Shown here: positions 39,828 to 47,534 of the stretch, piece by piece
Layout: each line of letters begins with the position of its first letter
Numbering within the stretch: position 1 is the first letter of the stretch
Origin: Bradyrhizobium sp. 200
Lineage (GTDB): Bacteria > Pseudomonadota > Alphaproteobacteria > Rhizobiales > Xanthobacteraceae
DNA length: 64,000 bases
NCBI RefSeq assembly: GCF_023100945.1
Contig: NZ_CP064689.1
Location: forward strand, 4,570,001-4,634,000
Reading direction: 5' to 3'
Made by a program: the position numbers and the translations under genes
The notes under the pieces: generated by a model
Database searches by the model: none
Seen by the model: only the letters and a program-made list of their open reading frames with translations
What the model was told of the DNA's origin: nothing

Positions 39828-40448
39828 TCAGGCCGCGCGGCCCCAGCCATACATCCGAAGCAGCATCCGCCAATAGGCACGGTTGAAATTCGCGACTGTG
39901 CGCGCGGCATTCAGCGTGCTGTCCGCCCAGGTGGTCGCAAGCTCCGCCTGATCCTGTTTCGTCAGGTCGATGATGCCGGTCGATTCGCCGTGGCGGAACA
40001 CAAGCTGCGCGCCGAACTTGCTGGCGAGCGCCCGCATCGCCTCGTTCTGTGCGCCGGTGGTGATCCGCAGGCTCTTGTGGCCCTTGGCGCGCGCCACCGT
40101 GATCAGCTTGCGGAACAGGATACTGCCGACGCCCCGCCGTCGCACCGATGCTTCGACGCTGAAGGCGATCTCGGGCAGCGAATCCGGCGACTGGTCCGGC
40201 GGATGCAGTTCGGCTGCGCCCCGAACCACGCCGTTTTCAAAGAAGGCAATGATAGTCGTGCCGTCATTGGCGCATTTCTCGGCATAGCGCTCGATGAAGC
40301 TGTCGTCCATGAAGCCATGGAAGCGGTCGCGGCGGCTATTGCGGTCGAGTCGCAACAGGTGATCGCGCAACAGCGGCAATTCTTCCTGCTGACTCAGCGT
40401 GCGCACGCTGCTATTGGCGAGCGCGGCCGCGATGTGGGTGAGGTACAT
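39828..40448 (-). CDS. GNAT family N-acetyltransferase
   Basis: 206 residues from ATG 40448 (AGAGGAG). The GNAT core runs from about residue 60 to 150: TTIIAFFENGVVRGAAELH, PEIAFSVEASVRRRGVGSIL (acetyl-CoA pyrophosphate loop R-R-R-G-V-G), and SLRITTGAQNEAMRALASKF. The N-terminal arm (LPLLRDHLLRLDRNSRRDRF, HGFMDD) and a helical C-tail are extra, as in Pat-like single-domain GNATs. Substrate unknown. Confidence 0.85.
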   Translation of the reverse strand: MYLTHIAAALANSSVRTLSQQEELPLLRDHLLRLDRNSRRDRFHGFMDDSFIERYAEKCANDGTTIIAFFENGVVRGAAELHPPDQSPDSLPEIAFSVEASVRRRGVGSILFRKLITVARAKGHKSLRITTGAQNEAMRALASKFGAQLVFRHGESTGIIDLTKQDQAELATTWADSTLNAARTVANFNRAYWRMLLRMYGWGRAA

Positions 40449-40700
40449 ATTCCAAACTCCTCTGAGAATGCCCTCGAGGAGGCGTCGAATCCCTAGACCA
40501 CCAATATTGTGCGACGCAACATGAAATTCAAGCCCGGATTGTCCGTATACTGCCTTAAATAACGGCAGTAATTGCAGCGGCTTAGCGGCATCTTTATTAA
40601 CCAATTGTTAAGGTTGGCTGCCCCGCGCAGACTGGGCACGGGGATTGCTTATTTCTGAACAAGGCCAGGCTTTACACTCGATGGTTCGTGGAGGTCCGTC

Positions 40701-41654
40701 GTGGCTGTCGTGCTCGACACGAGTTCTTGCCTTCCGGAACGCCGGCTCGCGGTGTGGCAGGACATCGTCTGCGATACCTTCGTCGGCCTCGACTGCAAAT
40801 CGGACATGCGCAGCGCGTTCTGGGGCGCGGTGTCGCAATCCAGAATCGGGCAGATCGCGCTCACGCAGGTCGATTCCACCGCACAGCGGGTATTCCGCAC
40901 GCCGTCGCGCATAGCCCGCGCCAGCGAAGATTACGTGCTGATGGCGCTGGGCAACAGCGGCGTGAACGGCGTCTTTCAGGACGGCCGCGAGGCCATCGTC
41001 TCCGCGGGGCAGTTCGTCATCTACGACACCACCCGCCCCTATGAGCTGCGCTTCGACGACAGTTTTTCGCAGACGATCTTCCAGATGCCGCGCAAGCTGC
41101 TGCAGCAGCGCGTCGGCTCGTTCGACGGTCTAACCGCGACGACTTTCGCCGGCGATCGTCCGCTCGAACGGTTGACATATGATTTCGCACGCAATGTGAG
41201 CAGGACGATCGAGTTGGTCGATCCCGCCGCCGCAAGCCGCCTGCTCGACCAGACGCTCGACCTGCTCGCGATGACGCTTGCCGACAGGCTGCGCGCGCGC
41301 CTGCCGGAGCAGTCGGTCCACCGCTCGGCGCTGCTCTATCGCCTCAAGAATCATATCCTGACGCATCTCGCCGATCCCGAATTATCGCTGCCGCGCGCGG
41401 CGGCAGCGACAGGGATCTCGCCGCGTTACGCCAGTGACTTGATGGCCGCCGAACAGACCTCGTTCCGCAGCTACGTCCAGACGCAGCGGCTGGAGCGCTG
41501 CAAGCGCGACCTCACCGATCCCACGCATCACGCCCGGCACATCGGCGAGATCGCCTTCGCGTGGGGCTTTAACGACCTCGCCCATTTCAGCCGCATCTTC
41601 AAGCAGCGCTTCGGCGTCTCGCCGCGCGAATGGCGCGAGCAGCCGCGCCGATAA
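40701..41654 (+). CDS. AraC-family transcription regulator
   Basis: 317 residues from the GTG at 40701 (GGAGG 7 bases upstream). Residues 1-200 form an AraC-binding-like sensor domain (FRTPSRIARASEDYVLMALG, AGQFVIYDTTRPYELRF), and residues about 215-314 hold two helix-turn-helix units ending WGFNDLAHFSRIFKQRFGVS. It lies 150 bases before the nitrilase gene in the same orientation, so it probably activates the nitrilase-aldoxime dehydratase pair in response to an aldoxime or nitrile. That role is inferred from context. Confidence 0.88.
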   Translation: MAVVLDTSSCLPERRLAVWQDIVCDTFVGLDCKSDMRSAFWGAVSQSRIGQIALTQVDSTAQRVFRTPSRIARASEDYVLMALGNSGVNGVFQDGREAIVSAGQFVIYDTTRPYELRFDDSFSQTIFQMPRKLLQQRVGSFDGLTATTFAGDRPLERLTYDFARNVSRTIELVDPAAASRLLDQTLDLLAMTLADRLRARLPEQSVHRSALLYRLKNHILTHLADPELSLPRAAAATGISPRYASDLMAAEQTSFRSYVQTQRLERCKRDLTDPTHHARHIGEIAFAWGFNDLAHFSRIFKQRFGVSPREWREQPRR

Positions 41655-41804
41655 CGCCCTCTGCGCCCGTCGGCGGATACCGCCGACGTCCCATCTGCCA
41701 GTTAAGACAAGTTTTCGTTCCGCCGCGGACAAGCGGCACGCGTTGCCATGGCTGTAGGCTTGGGACCCAGCGATTGTCGGCCTCCAACGCGAAGGGATGA
41801 TGCG

Positions 41805-42818
41805 ATGGGTCTGGTTCATCAGAAATACAAGGTGGCGGTGGTTCAGGCAGCGCCGGTCTTTCTCGATCTCGATGCAACCGTGGACAAGACCATCGCGCTG
41901 ATCGAGGAAGCGTCCGTGAAAGGCGCCAAGCTGATCGCATTTCCCGAGACCTTCATTCCCGGATATCCGTGGCAAATCTGGCTTGGCGCGCCGGCCTGGG
42001 CAATCGGCCGAGGCTTTGTGCAGCGCTACTTCGACAATTCGCTCACCTTCGACAGCCCGCAGGCGGAAAGGATCCGCAATGCCGTCAAACGCGCCAAGCT
42101 GACTGCCGTGCTCGGGCTGTCCGAACGCGACGGCGGTAGCCTCTATATTGCGCAATGGCTGATCGGACCCGACGGCGAAACCATCGCCAAGCGCCGCAAG
42201 CTGCGTCCGACCCATGCCGAGCGCACCGTGTTCGGCGAAGGCGACGGCAGCGATCTTGCGGTCCATGATCGCGCCGACGTCGGACGGCTCGGCGCGCTGT
42301 GCTGCTGGGAGCACCTGCAGCCGCTGTCGAAATTCGCGATGTACGCCCAGAACGAGCAGGTGCATGTCGGCGCCTGGCCGAGTTTCTCGCTGTACGATCC
42401 GTTCGCGCACGCGCTCGGCCATGAGGTCAACAACGCCGCCAGCAAGGTCTATGCGGTCGAAGGCTCGTGCTTCTTCCTCGGCCCCTGCGCTGTCGTTTCG
42501 CAGGCGATGATCGACGAACTCTGCGACTCCCCTGAAAAACACGCCTTCCTGCATGCCGGCGGCGGCCACGCCGTGATCTACGGGCCGGACGGCAGTTCGC
42601 TGGCCGAGAAACTCCCGCCCGACCAGGAAGGCATTCTGTATGCCGACATCGATCTCGGCATGATTGGGGTAGCGAAGAACGCCGCCGATCCGGCCGGGCA
42701 TTATTCGCGGCCCGACGTCACGCGGCTGCTGCTCAACACCACGCGCGCCAACCGTGTCGAGCATTTCTCGCTGCCCGTCGATGCCGAGGTCATGAGCGAA
42801 ATCAGGCTGCAGGCCTGA
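41805..42818 (+). CDS. nitrilase (aliphatic/arylacetonitrilase type)
   Basis: 337 residues from ATG 41805. The catalytic triad is visible: Glu48 (AFPETFIPGYPWQIWL), Lys132 (KRRKLRPTHAER) and Cys167 (LCCWEHLQPL). It hydrolyses a nitrile to the acid and ammonia. The nearest clade by motif is the aliphatic/arylacetonitrile nitrilases. The downstream gene, 30 bases away, encodes aldoxime dehydratase, which would supply the nitrile. GGGATGATGCG precedes the start; the open frame upstream to 41748 is not used. Confidence 0.92.
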   Translation: MGLVHQKYKVAVVQAAPVFLDLDATVDKTIALIEEASVKGAKLIAFPETFIPGYPWQIWLGAPAWAIGRGFVQRYFDNSLTFDSPQAERIRNAVKRAKLTAVLGLSERDGGSLYIAQWLIGPDGETIAKRRKLRPTHAERTVFGEGDGSDLAVHDRADVGRLGALCCWEHLQPLSKFAMYAQNEQVHVGAWPSFSLYDPFAHALGHEVNNAASKVYAVEGSCFFLGPCAVVSQAMIDELCDSPEKHAFLHAGGGHAVIYGPDGSSLAEKLPPDQEGILYADIDLGMIGVAKNAADPAGHYSRPDVTRLLLNTTRANRVEHFSLPVDAEVMSEIRLQA

Positions 42819-42848
42819 CGCGCTTCAATTCTGACAAGGAGCAGGCCG

Positions 42849-43898
42849 ATGGAATCCGCAATCCCTTCGCATCTGCAAACCGCACGCACGCGTCACCGCC
42901 GCGTCGGCGACGATTATGCGCCGCCCTACCCGTCCTTTGTGGCGCGGCACAAGCCGAGCGTAACGCGGGTGGTGATGGCCTATTTCGGCCTCCAATCCGG
43001 CGGCGCGGCGCCGGTCGCCGCGGAACAGGCGTTGGCGCAGCTCGCTTCGGATTTTGCAGCCGCTGACGGCCCATCGCATTGGGACCGCGCGAGCTATGTC
43101 GATGAGGCCGGCTTCAATAACATCGTCACGGTGGCCTATTGGGACGACCGGCAAAAATTCGATCGCTGGTTTCCGGCCGCACGCGAGCGCTGGACCGGCG
43201 ACCAGCGGACCGATAACGGGTTCGGCACCTTCATCGAGGCGCTTTATCCCGCCGTGGAAGGCTATGAGACGCTGTTCTCCTCCCTCGGCAGGCCGGAAGG
43301 CGTTGCCGTTCTCGCCGACGGCATGAGCGGCGAGGTTTTGGAGCATGCCTATTGGGGCGGCATGCGCGATCGGATCCCGCTATCCCAAACCAGCGAGATG
43401 GCGCCTTCAGGCGCGCCCCGCGCGATCCGCGAGGGCGCGCGCATACGCATCATCCCGCATGACAACCTCTGCCTGATCCGGTCGGGTCAGGATTGGGGCG
43501 ATACCGAAGCCGCCGAACGCAAGATGTATCTCGGCGATGTCGAGCCGGTGCTGCGCGAAGGCATGGATTTCCTGCGCGACCAGGGACGTTCGATCGGCTG
43601 CTACGCCAACCGTTACATGACGGTCGTCGGCCCGGGCGGCGCGACGACCGAAAAATCCTACGGCATGAGCTGGTGGAAAAGCCTGTCAGCGCTCGAACGC
43701 TGGGCTGAATCCCATCCGACCCATGTCAGGATCTTCGGCGCCGCCATGAAATATCTGTCGACCCTGGGGCCGGCCGCAAAGCTGCGCCTCTACCACGAAG
43801 TCACCGTCGCCCGCGCCGACGAGCAGCTTTTCGAGTATGTGGATTGTCATCCGCAAACCGGGATGCTGAACGCGGTGCAGACGGTGGACGCGGCGTAA
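42849..43898 (+). CDS. aldoxime dehydratase (haem enzyme)
   Basis: 349 residues, the family length (about 350). It removes water from aldoximes (R-CH=N-OH) to give nitriles using a haem b cofactor. SHPTHVRIFG near 288-297 and LRLYHEVTV near 313-320 hold the histidines expected as haem ligand and catalytic residue; Arg173 and Ser212 match other expected active-site residues. I did not fix the numbering to a specific relative. It follows the nitrilase by 30 bases (AAGGAG), giving the full aldoxime to acid route. Confidence 0.92.
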   Translation: MESAIPSHLQTARTRHRRVGDDYAPPYPSFVARHKPSVTRVVMAYFGLQSGGAAPVAAEQALAQLASDFAAADGPSHWDRASYVDEAGFNNIVTVAYWDDRQKFDRWFPAARERWTGDQRTDNGFGTFIEALYPAVEGYETLFSSLGRPEGVAVLADGMSGEVLEHAYWGGMRDRIPLSQTSEMAPSGAPRAIREGARIRIIPHDNLCLIRSGQDWGDTEAAERKMYLGDVEPVLREGMDFLRDQGRSIGCYANRYMTVVGPGGATTEKSYGMSWWKSLSALERWAESHPTHVRIFGAAMKYLSTLGPAAKLRLYHEVTVARADEQLFEYVDCHPQTGMLNAVQTVDAA

Positions 43899-43900
43899 AG

Positions 43901-44299
43901 CTACAGCACCATCTGCGTCTGGGTCACGATCGCCACCAGCTTGCCGTCCTCGGTCTCCAGCCGGGTCTGCCAGACCTGGGTGCGGCGTCCCCGATGCACT
44001 GGCGTCGCGATGGCGGTCACCGTCGACCCTTCCTTGGCGCCGCCGATGAAATTGGTCTTGCTCTCGATCGTGGTGGTGCCCTTGGCATCCGCAGGCAGGT
44101 TGATGACGGTCGCCGCAGCGCCAACCGAATCCGCGAATGCCATGATCGCACCGCCGTGAATCGTGTTCCGCAGCGTGCAGAGATCCGGCCGCACCAGCAT
44201 CTTGGCCACCACCCGATCCATTCCGGCTTCCGTGAAGGTCACGCCCTTCAGTTCCGCGAACGGCATCTTCATCGACTGGATCTTTTCGAGCGGCGTCAT
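43901..44299 (-). CDS. PaaI-type hotdog thioesterase
   Basis: 132 residues from ATG 44299 (GGAGG). It has the hotdog pattern of PaaI/DUF4442 thioesterases: TLRNTIHGGAIMAFADSVGA with the catalytic-loop HGG, TIESKTNFIGGAKEG, and VWQTRLETEDGKLVAIVTQ. It hydrolyses an acyl-CoA or related thioester in the cytosol. Its stop lies 2 bases from the convergent aldoxime dehydratase stop. Open frame beyond the ATG is derived from a repeat and not coding. Confidence 0.88.
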   Translation of the reverse strand: MTPLEKIQSMKMPFAELKGVTFTEAGMDRVVAKMLVRPDLCTLRNTIHGGAIMAFADSVGAAATVINLPADAKGTTTIESKTNFIGGAKEGSTVTAIATPVHRGRRTQVWQTRLETEDGKLVAIVTQTQMVL

Positions 44300-44327
44300 C
44301 GGTCCTCCGGCTTTTCCATAGTCTGTC

Positions 44328-44415
44328 ATACGCGGGCTTGACCCGCGTATCCATCCATCTTCCAAAAGAGATGTTTTTGAGAGGATGGATTGCCGGGTCA
44401 AGCCCGGCAATGACG
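44328..44415. repeat. nested dispersed palindromic element
   Basis: ATACGCGGGCTTGACCCGCGTAT and ATTGCCGGGTCAAGCCCGGCAAT are each a palindrome and also partly complementary to each other (GGCTTGACC/GGTCAAGCC). A reading frame across the second arm (MDCRVKPGND) is a well-known spurious leader created by this repeat and should not be used as a start for the next gene. Confidence 0.7.
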
Positions 44416-44468
44416 TCCCAGGTAATGGCTGCCGTGACAATGCCCTGTTAATTCGGCATATCGTCCCC

Positions 44469-45260
44469 ATGCGCCAGTTCCCGCCCCGCCGGATCGTCTG
44501 CCTGACCGAAGAGACCGTCGAGACGCTGTACCTGCTCGGCGAGCAGGACCGCATCGTCGGCGTCTCCGGCTATGCCGTGCGGCCGCCGCAGGTCCGCCGC
44601 GAGAAGCCGCGGATCGCGGCCTTCATCTCCGCGGACATTCCGAAAATTCTCGCGCTCGAGCCCGATCTCGTGCTGGCCTTCTCCGACCTGCAGGCCGGCA
44701 TTGTTGCCGATCTGGTGCGCGCGGGCGTCGCCATCCACGTCTTCAACCAGCGCGACATTGCGGGCATTCTTGCGATGATCCGCACGCTCGGAGCCATCGT
44801 CGGTGCGGCGGAGCGCGCCGATCGGATTGCAGTCAGTTTCGAGGAGCGTCTCGCGCGTATCGCGGCGACGCCCCGCCCCTCGCCCAAGCCAAAAGTCTAC
44901 TTCGAGGAATGGGACGATCCCCTGATCTCCGGCATCGGCTGGGTGTCCGAACTGATCGAGATTGCCGGCGGCGAGGACGCGCTGCCAAAACTGCGGCTTC
45001 AGCACGCGGCCAAGGACCGGATCATTGCGCCCGATGCGGTGCGCGAAGCCGCTCCCGATGTGATCCTCGCCTCATGGTGCGGCAAGAAGGTCGTGCCGGA
45101 TCGCATCCGGCAGCGGCCGAGCTGGAGCGATATTCCGGCGGTGCGCAACAATCGCATTGTCGAGATCAAGTCGACGATCATCCTGCAGCCCGGACCGGCA
45201 GCGCTGACGGATGGGCTGGATGCGATTGTTAGAGCGTTGTGGCCGGAGCCAACAATTTAA
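44469..45260 (+). CDS. cobalamin/Fe-siderophore binding protein-like (BtuF fold), no signal peptide
   Basis: 263 residues from ATG 44469. It starts directly with the first strand of the fold (RRIVCLTEETVETLYLLGE, DRIVGVSGYAVRPPQ), then IPKILALEPDLVLAFSDLQA and ASWCGKKVVPDRIRQRPSW. BtuF-type proteins bind cobalamin or related ligands; many rhizobial members, like this one, lack an export signal and are not linked to BtuCD genes, so function in the cytosol or use of the GTP/cobinamide pathway is open. Two repeats frame the gene. Confidence 0.82.
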   Translation: MRQFPPRRIVCLTEETVETLYLLGEQDRIVGVSGYAVRPPQVRREKPRIAAFISADIPKILALEPDLVLAFSDLQAGIVADLVRAGVAIHVFNQRDIAGILAMIRTLGAIVGAAERADRIAVSFEERLARIAATPRPSPKPKVYFEEWDDPLISGIGWVSELIEIAGGEDALPKLRLQHAAKDRIIAPDAVREAAPDVILASWCGKKVVPDRIRQRPSWSDIPAVRNNRIVEIKSTIILQPGPAALTDGLDAIVRALWPEPTI

Positions 45261-45390
45261 CCGTCGTCCCTGCGAACGCAGGGACCCATACGCCGCGGCC
45301 TATCAATGCCGCGAGATGGTCGTGACCTCTTGCTGCAATCAGCGCCGGTGGTTATGGGTCCCTGCGTTCGCAGGGACGACATCGAACTTC
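45258..45390. repeat. 28-base perfect inverted repeat with palindromic arms
   Basis: Bases 45263-45290 and 45353-45380 are exact reverse complements (28 of 28). Each arm contains a TCCCTGCGAACGCAGGGA palindrome. The loop of 62 bases has no coding potential seen. It occupies the gap between the convergent BtuF-like and M20 genes. Confidence 0.85.
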
Positions 45391-45400
45391 GTGGCTCAGA

Positions 45401-46678
45401 TTAAGCCTTCTCCACCCCGCACCATTCCGCGATGAACAGCGCCGTCGCCTTCGTCGATTTCCGCAGCGACTCCAGTTCGACATATTCGTTGAAGCCGTGC
45501 ATCGCCGCCCCCGTCGCGCCGAAGCAGAGGCTCGGGATGTTGTAGTTCAACCCATAGAACCGCGTGTCGGTCAGCGCGGTAAATGCGCGGTCAGCTACTA
45601 CGCCGCCATAGACAGCGCCAAACGCTTTTGCAAATGCGGCTTCCGGCTCGGCGGAATTCGTCAACTCATAGCCCTCCGACAGGAAGCCGGACCATTCCAC
45701 CTGCGGCGGGTTGTTGGAGAGGAATCTGTGGTCGCGCGCCGCGGCCGACACGCACGCCAAAATCTCCTTCTGGCATTCGGCGATCGACCAGCCCGGCAGC
45801 ACCGCGATCCGGCAATCGACGTCGCACCAGGCCGGCACGCTGGAGGCCCAGTCGCCGCCCTTGATGATGCCGGGGTTGAAGTTGAGCGGATGGGCGACCG
45901 CCTTGAAATGGCGGTCCGCCTTGGCGCGCTCGTTCCACTCCTCTTCGAGCTTCTGCAAGGAATGGATCAGGTGATACGCCGCCATGATCGCATTGGCGCC
46001 GGCGCCGGCCTCGAACACATGCACCGGGAAGCCGCGCACCTTCAGGCGAAACCAGATCACGCCGACCTGCGAGCGCACCATCGTCTCGCCGGTCGGCTCC
46101 GGGATGAAGCAGGCGTCCGCGCGATAGCCACGCTGCAGGGTCGAGAGCGCGCCGACGCCGGTACTCTCCTCCTCGATCACGGATTGAAAATGGATGCGCC
46201 CGGTCGGTTTCAGGCCAGCCGCCTTGATCGCATCCAGCGCATAGAGCGCGCCGATGGTGCCGGATTTCATGTCGCAGGCGCCGCGGCCATACATCCTGCC
46301 GTCCTTAATGACCGGCGAGAACGGCGGCGTCTCCCACATGTCGAGGGGGCCTGCCGGAACGACGTCGCAGTGGCCCTGCAGGATCAGCGATTTGCCTGAA
46401 TTGTTCGTGGGACGATAGGTGCCGACCACCGTGCGCGCTTTCGAAAAATCATGCTCGATCGGACCAAAACCGCGCAGATCCTTCAAATCCTCGACGTCGA
46501 TGTGCCAATCGTCGACCTCATAGCCGCGCTGGCGCAGCAGATCGCCGATCATATCCTGGCATGGCCCTTCAGCCCCGCGGGTCGAGGGAATCGCAACGAA
46601 ATCCCGTGTCGTCGCCAGTTGAGCATCAAAGCCGGCGTCGACGGCATCGAGGATTCTTTGTTGCGTATCGGTCGTCAT
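45401..46678 (-). CDS. M20 family metallopeptidase (ArgE/DapE-type deacylase)
   Basis: 425 residues. Metal and catalytic motifs: LQGHCDVVP near 98-106, GRGACDMKSG near 131-140, and the EEEST glutamate block near 168. The dimerisation domain follows. These features fit the ArgE/DapE/CPG2 group, which removes acyl groups from amino acids or cleaves dipeptides with two zinc ions. There is no pathway partner next to it. Cytosolic, no signal. Confidence 0.92.
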   Translation of the reverse strand: MTTDTQQRILDAVDAGFDAQLATTRDFVAIPSTRGAEGPCQDMIGDLLRQRGYEVDDWHIDVEDLKDLRGFGPIEHDFSKARTVVGTYRPTNNSGKSLILQGHCDVVPAGPLDMWETPPFSPVIKDGRMYGRGACDMKSGTIGALYALDAIKAAGLKPTGRIHFQSVIEEESTGVGALSTLQRGYRADACFIPEPTGETMVRSQVGVIWFRLKVRGFPVHVFEAGAGANAIMAAYHLIHSLQKLEEEWNERAKADRHFKAVAHPLNFNPGIIKGGDWASSVPAWCDVDCRIAVLPGWSIAECQKEILACVSAAARDHRFLSNNPPQVEWSGFLSEGYELTNSAEPEAAFAKAFGAVYGGVVADRAFTALTDTRFYGLNYNIPSLCFGATGAAMHGFNEYVELESLRKSTKATALFIAEWCGVEKA

Positions 46679-46732
46679 GCAGCGGCTCCAGTTGCGAATT
46701 CAAAGGGGTCGGGAGCGCACCCTACCCCGATC

Positions 46733-47461
46733 TCAGCCGCCGGCGTAATGCGCAAAATGCGCATCCCGCAATGCGTCTTCGAGCAGGCGGCCTTCCGAAT
46801 AGCCGCGCAGCGACGCCGGACGCGCGACGCCGTCGAGAAGCCGCGGACAGGGTTCGGGCGCGCCCAGCACGGTGCGCACCGGAATGCGCTCGGCATAGAT
46901 GGGCAATTCGTAGTCCTCGTCGTCGTCGGCGACGCCCTTCGACCTGATCTTGGCGGATGCCTGCTCGATTTCCATCGCAATCACCGACGTCGCCTTGATC
47001 TCCTGCACCGTGCTCTGTCTTAAGGTCGCGGTCCGATCCGGAAAGAAGCGGTCGACCATGGCGACCAGCGCGCGCTCCTTGTCGCCTTCGTCGGTGACGA
47101 GGCAGGCGGTGCCGAACGCCATCACCGCGCGGTAATCCGCCGAATGATTGAAGCCGCATCGCGCCAGCACCAGGCTGTCGAGGTGCGCGACCGTGAGGCA
47201 GACCCGCTGGCCGCCGGACTGGTTTCGCAGCATGCGGCTGGCGCTGCTGCCGTGCCAGTACAGCTTGCTTCCCTCCCGCCAGAAGAAGGTCGGCGTGCAA
47301 TAGGGTTGGCCGTCGACCACGTAGGAAACGTGGCAGAGCATCGAGGCATCGAGCAGGCCGTGAATCGTCGCACGATCGTAAGAGCCACGCTCGTGCATGC
47401 GCTTGACCCGGTTTCGTGGCGACAACGGGTAGGAAGTGGCGGTCTCGCCTTCGGTTATCAC
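46733..47461 (-). CDS. pyridoxamine 5'-phosphate oxidase family (NimA-like) flavoprotein
   Basis: 242 residues from the GTG at 47461 (GAGGAG; the open frame to 47554 is not family-like). The split-barrel opening is RNRVKRMHERGSYDRATIHG, then MLCHVSYVVDGQPYCTPTFF and KLYWHGSSASRML (FMN-binding). Such proteins include NimA-type nitroimidazole reductases and PLP-binding proteins. It is divergent from a MocR regulator with only 73 bases between starts, so it is the likely target of that regulator. Confidence 0.85.
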   Translation of the reverse strand: MITEGETATSYPLSPRNRVKRMHERGSYDRATIHGLLDASMLCHVSYVVDGQPYCTPTFFWREGSKLYWHGSSASRMLRNQSGGQRVCLTVAHLDSLVLARCGFNHSADYRAVMAFGTACLVTDEGDKERALVAMVDRFFPDRTATLRQSTVQEIKATSVIAMEIEQASAKIRSKGVADDDEDYELPIYAERIPVRTVLGAPEPCPRLLDGVARPASLRGYSEGRLLEDALRDAHFAHYAGG

Positions 47462-47534
47462 GTGAACTCCTCTCGGGATTGGCCCAGTCGAAGAAGTTGT
47501 ACCGGCGAATTTGGTCTGCGATAGTGCCAATTCG

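Noticed and set aside
44385..44468. Longer start for the BtuF-like gene (MDCRVKPGND leader)
   Set aside because: These codons come from the palindromic repeat at 44328-44415; the fold begins after the ATG at 44469.
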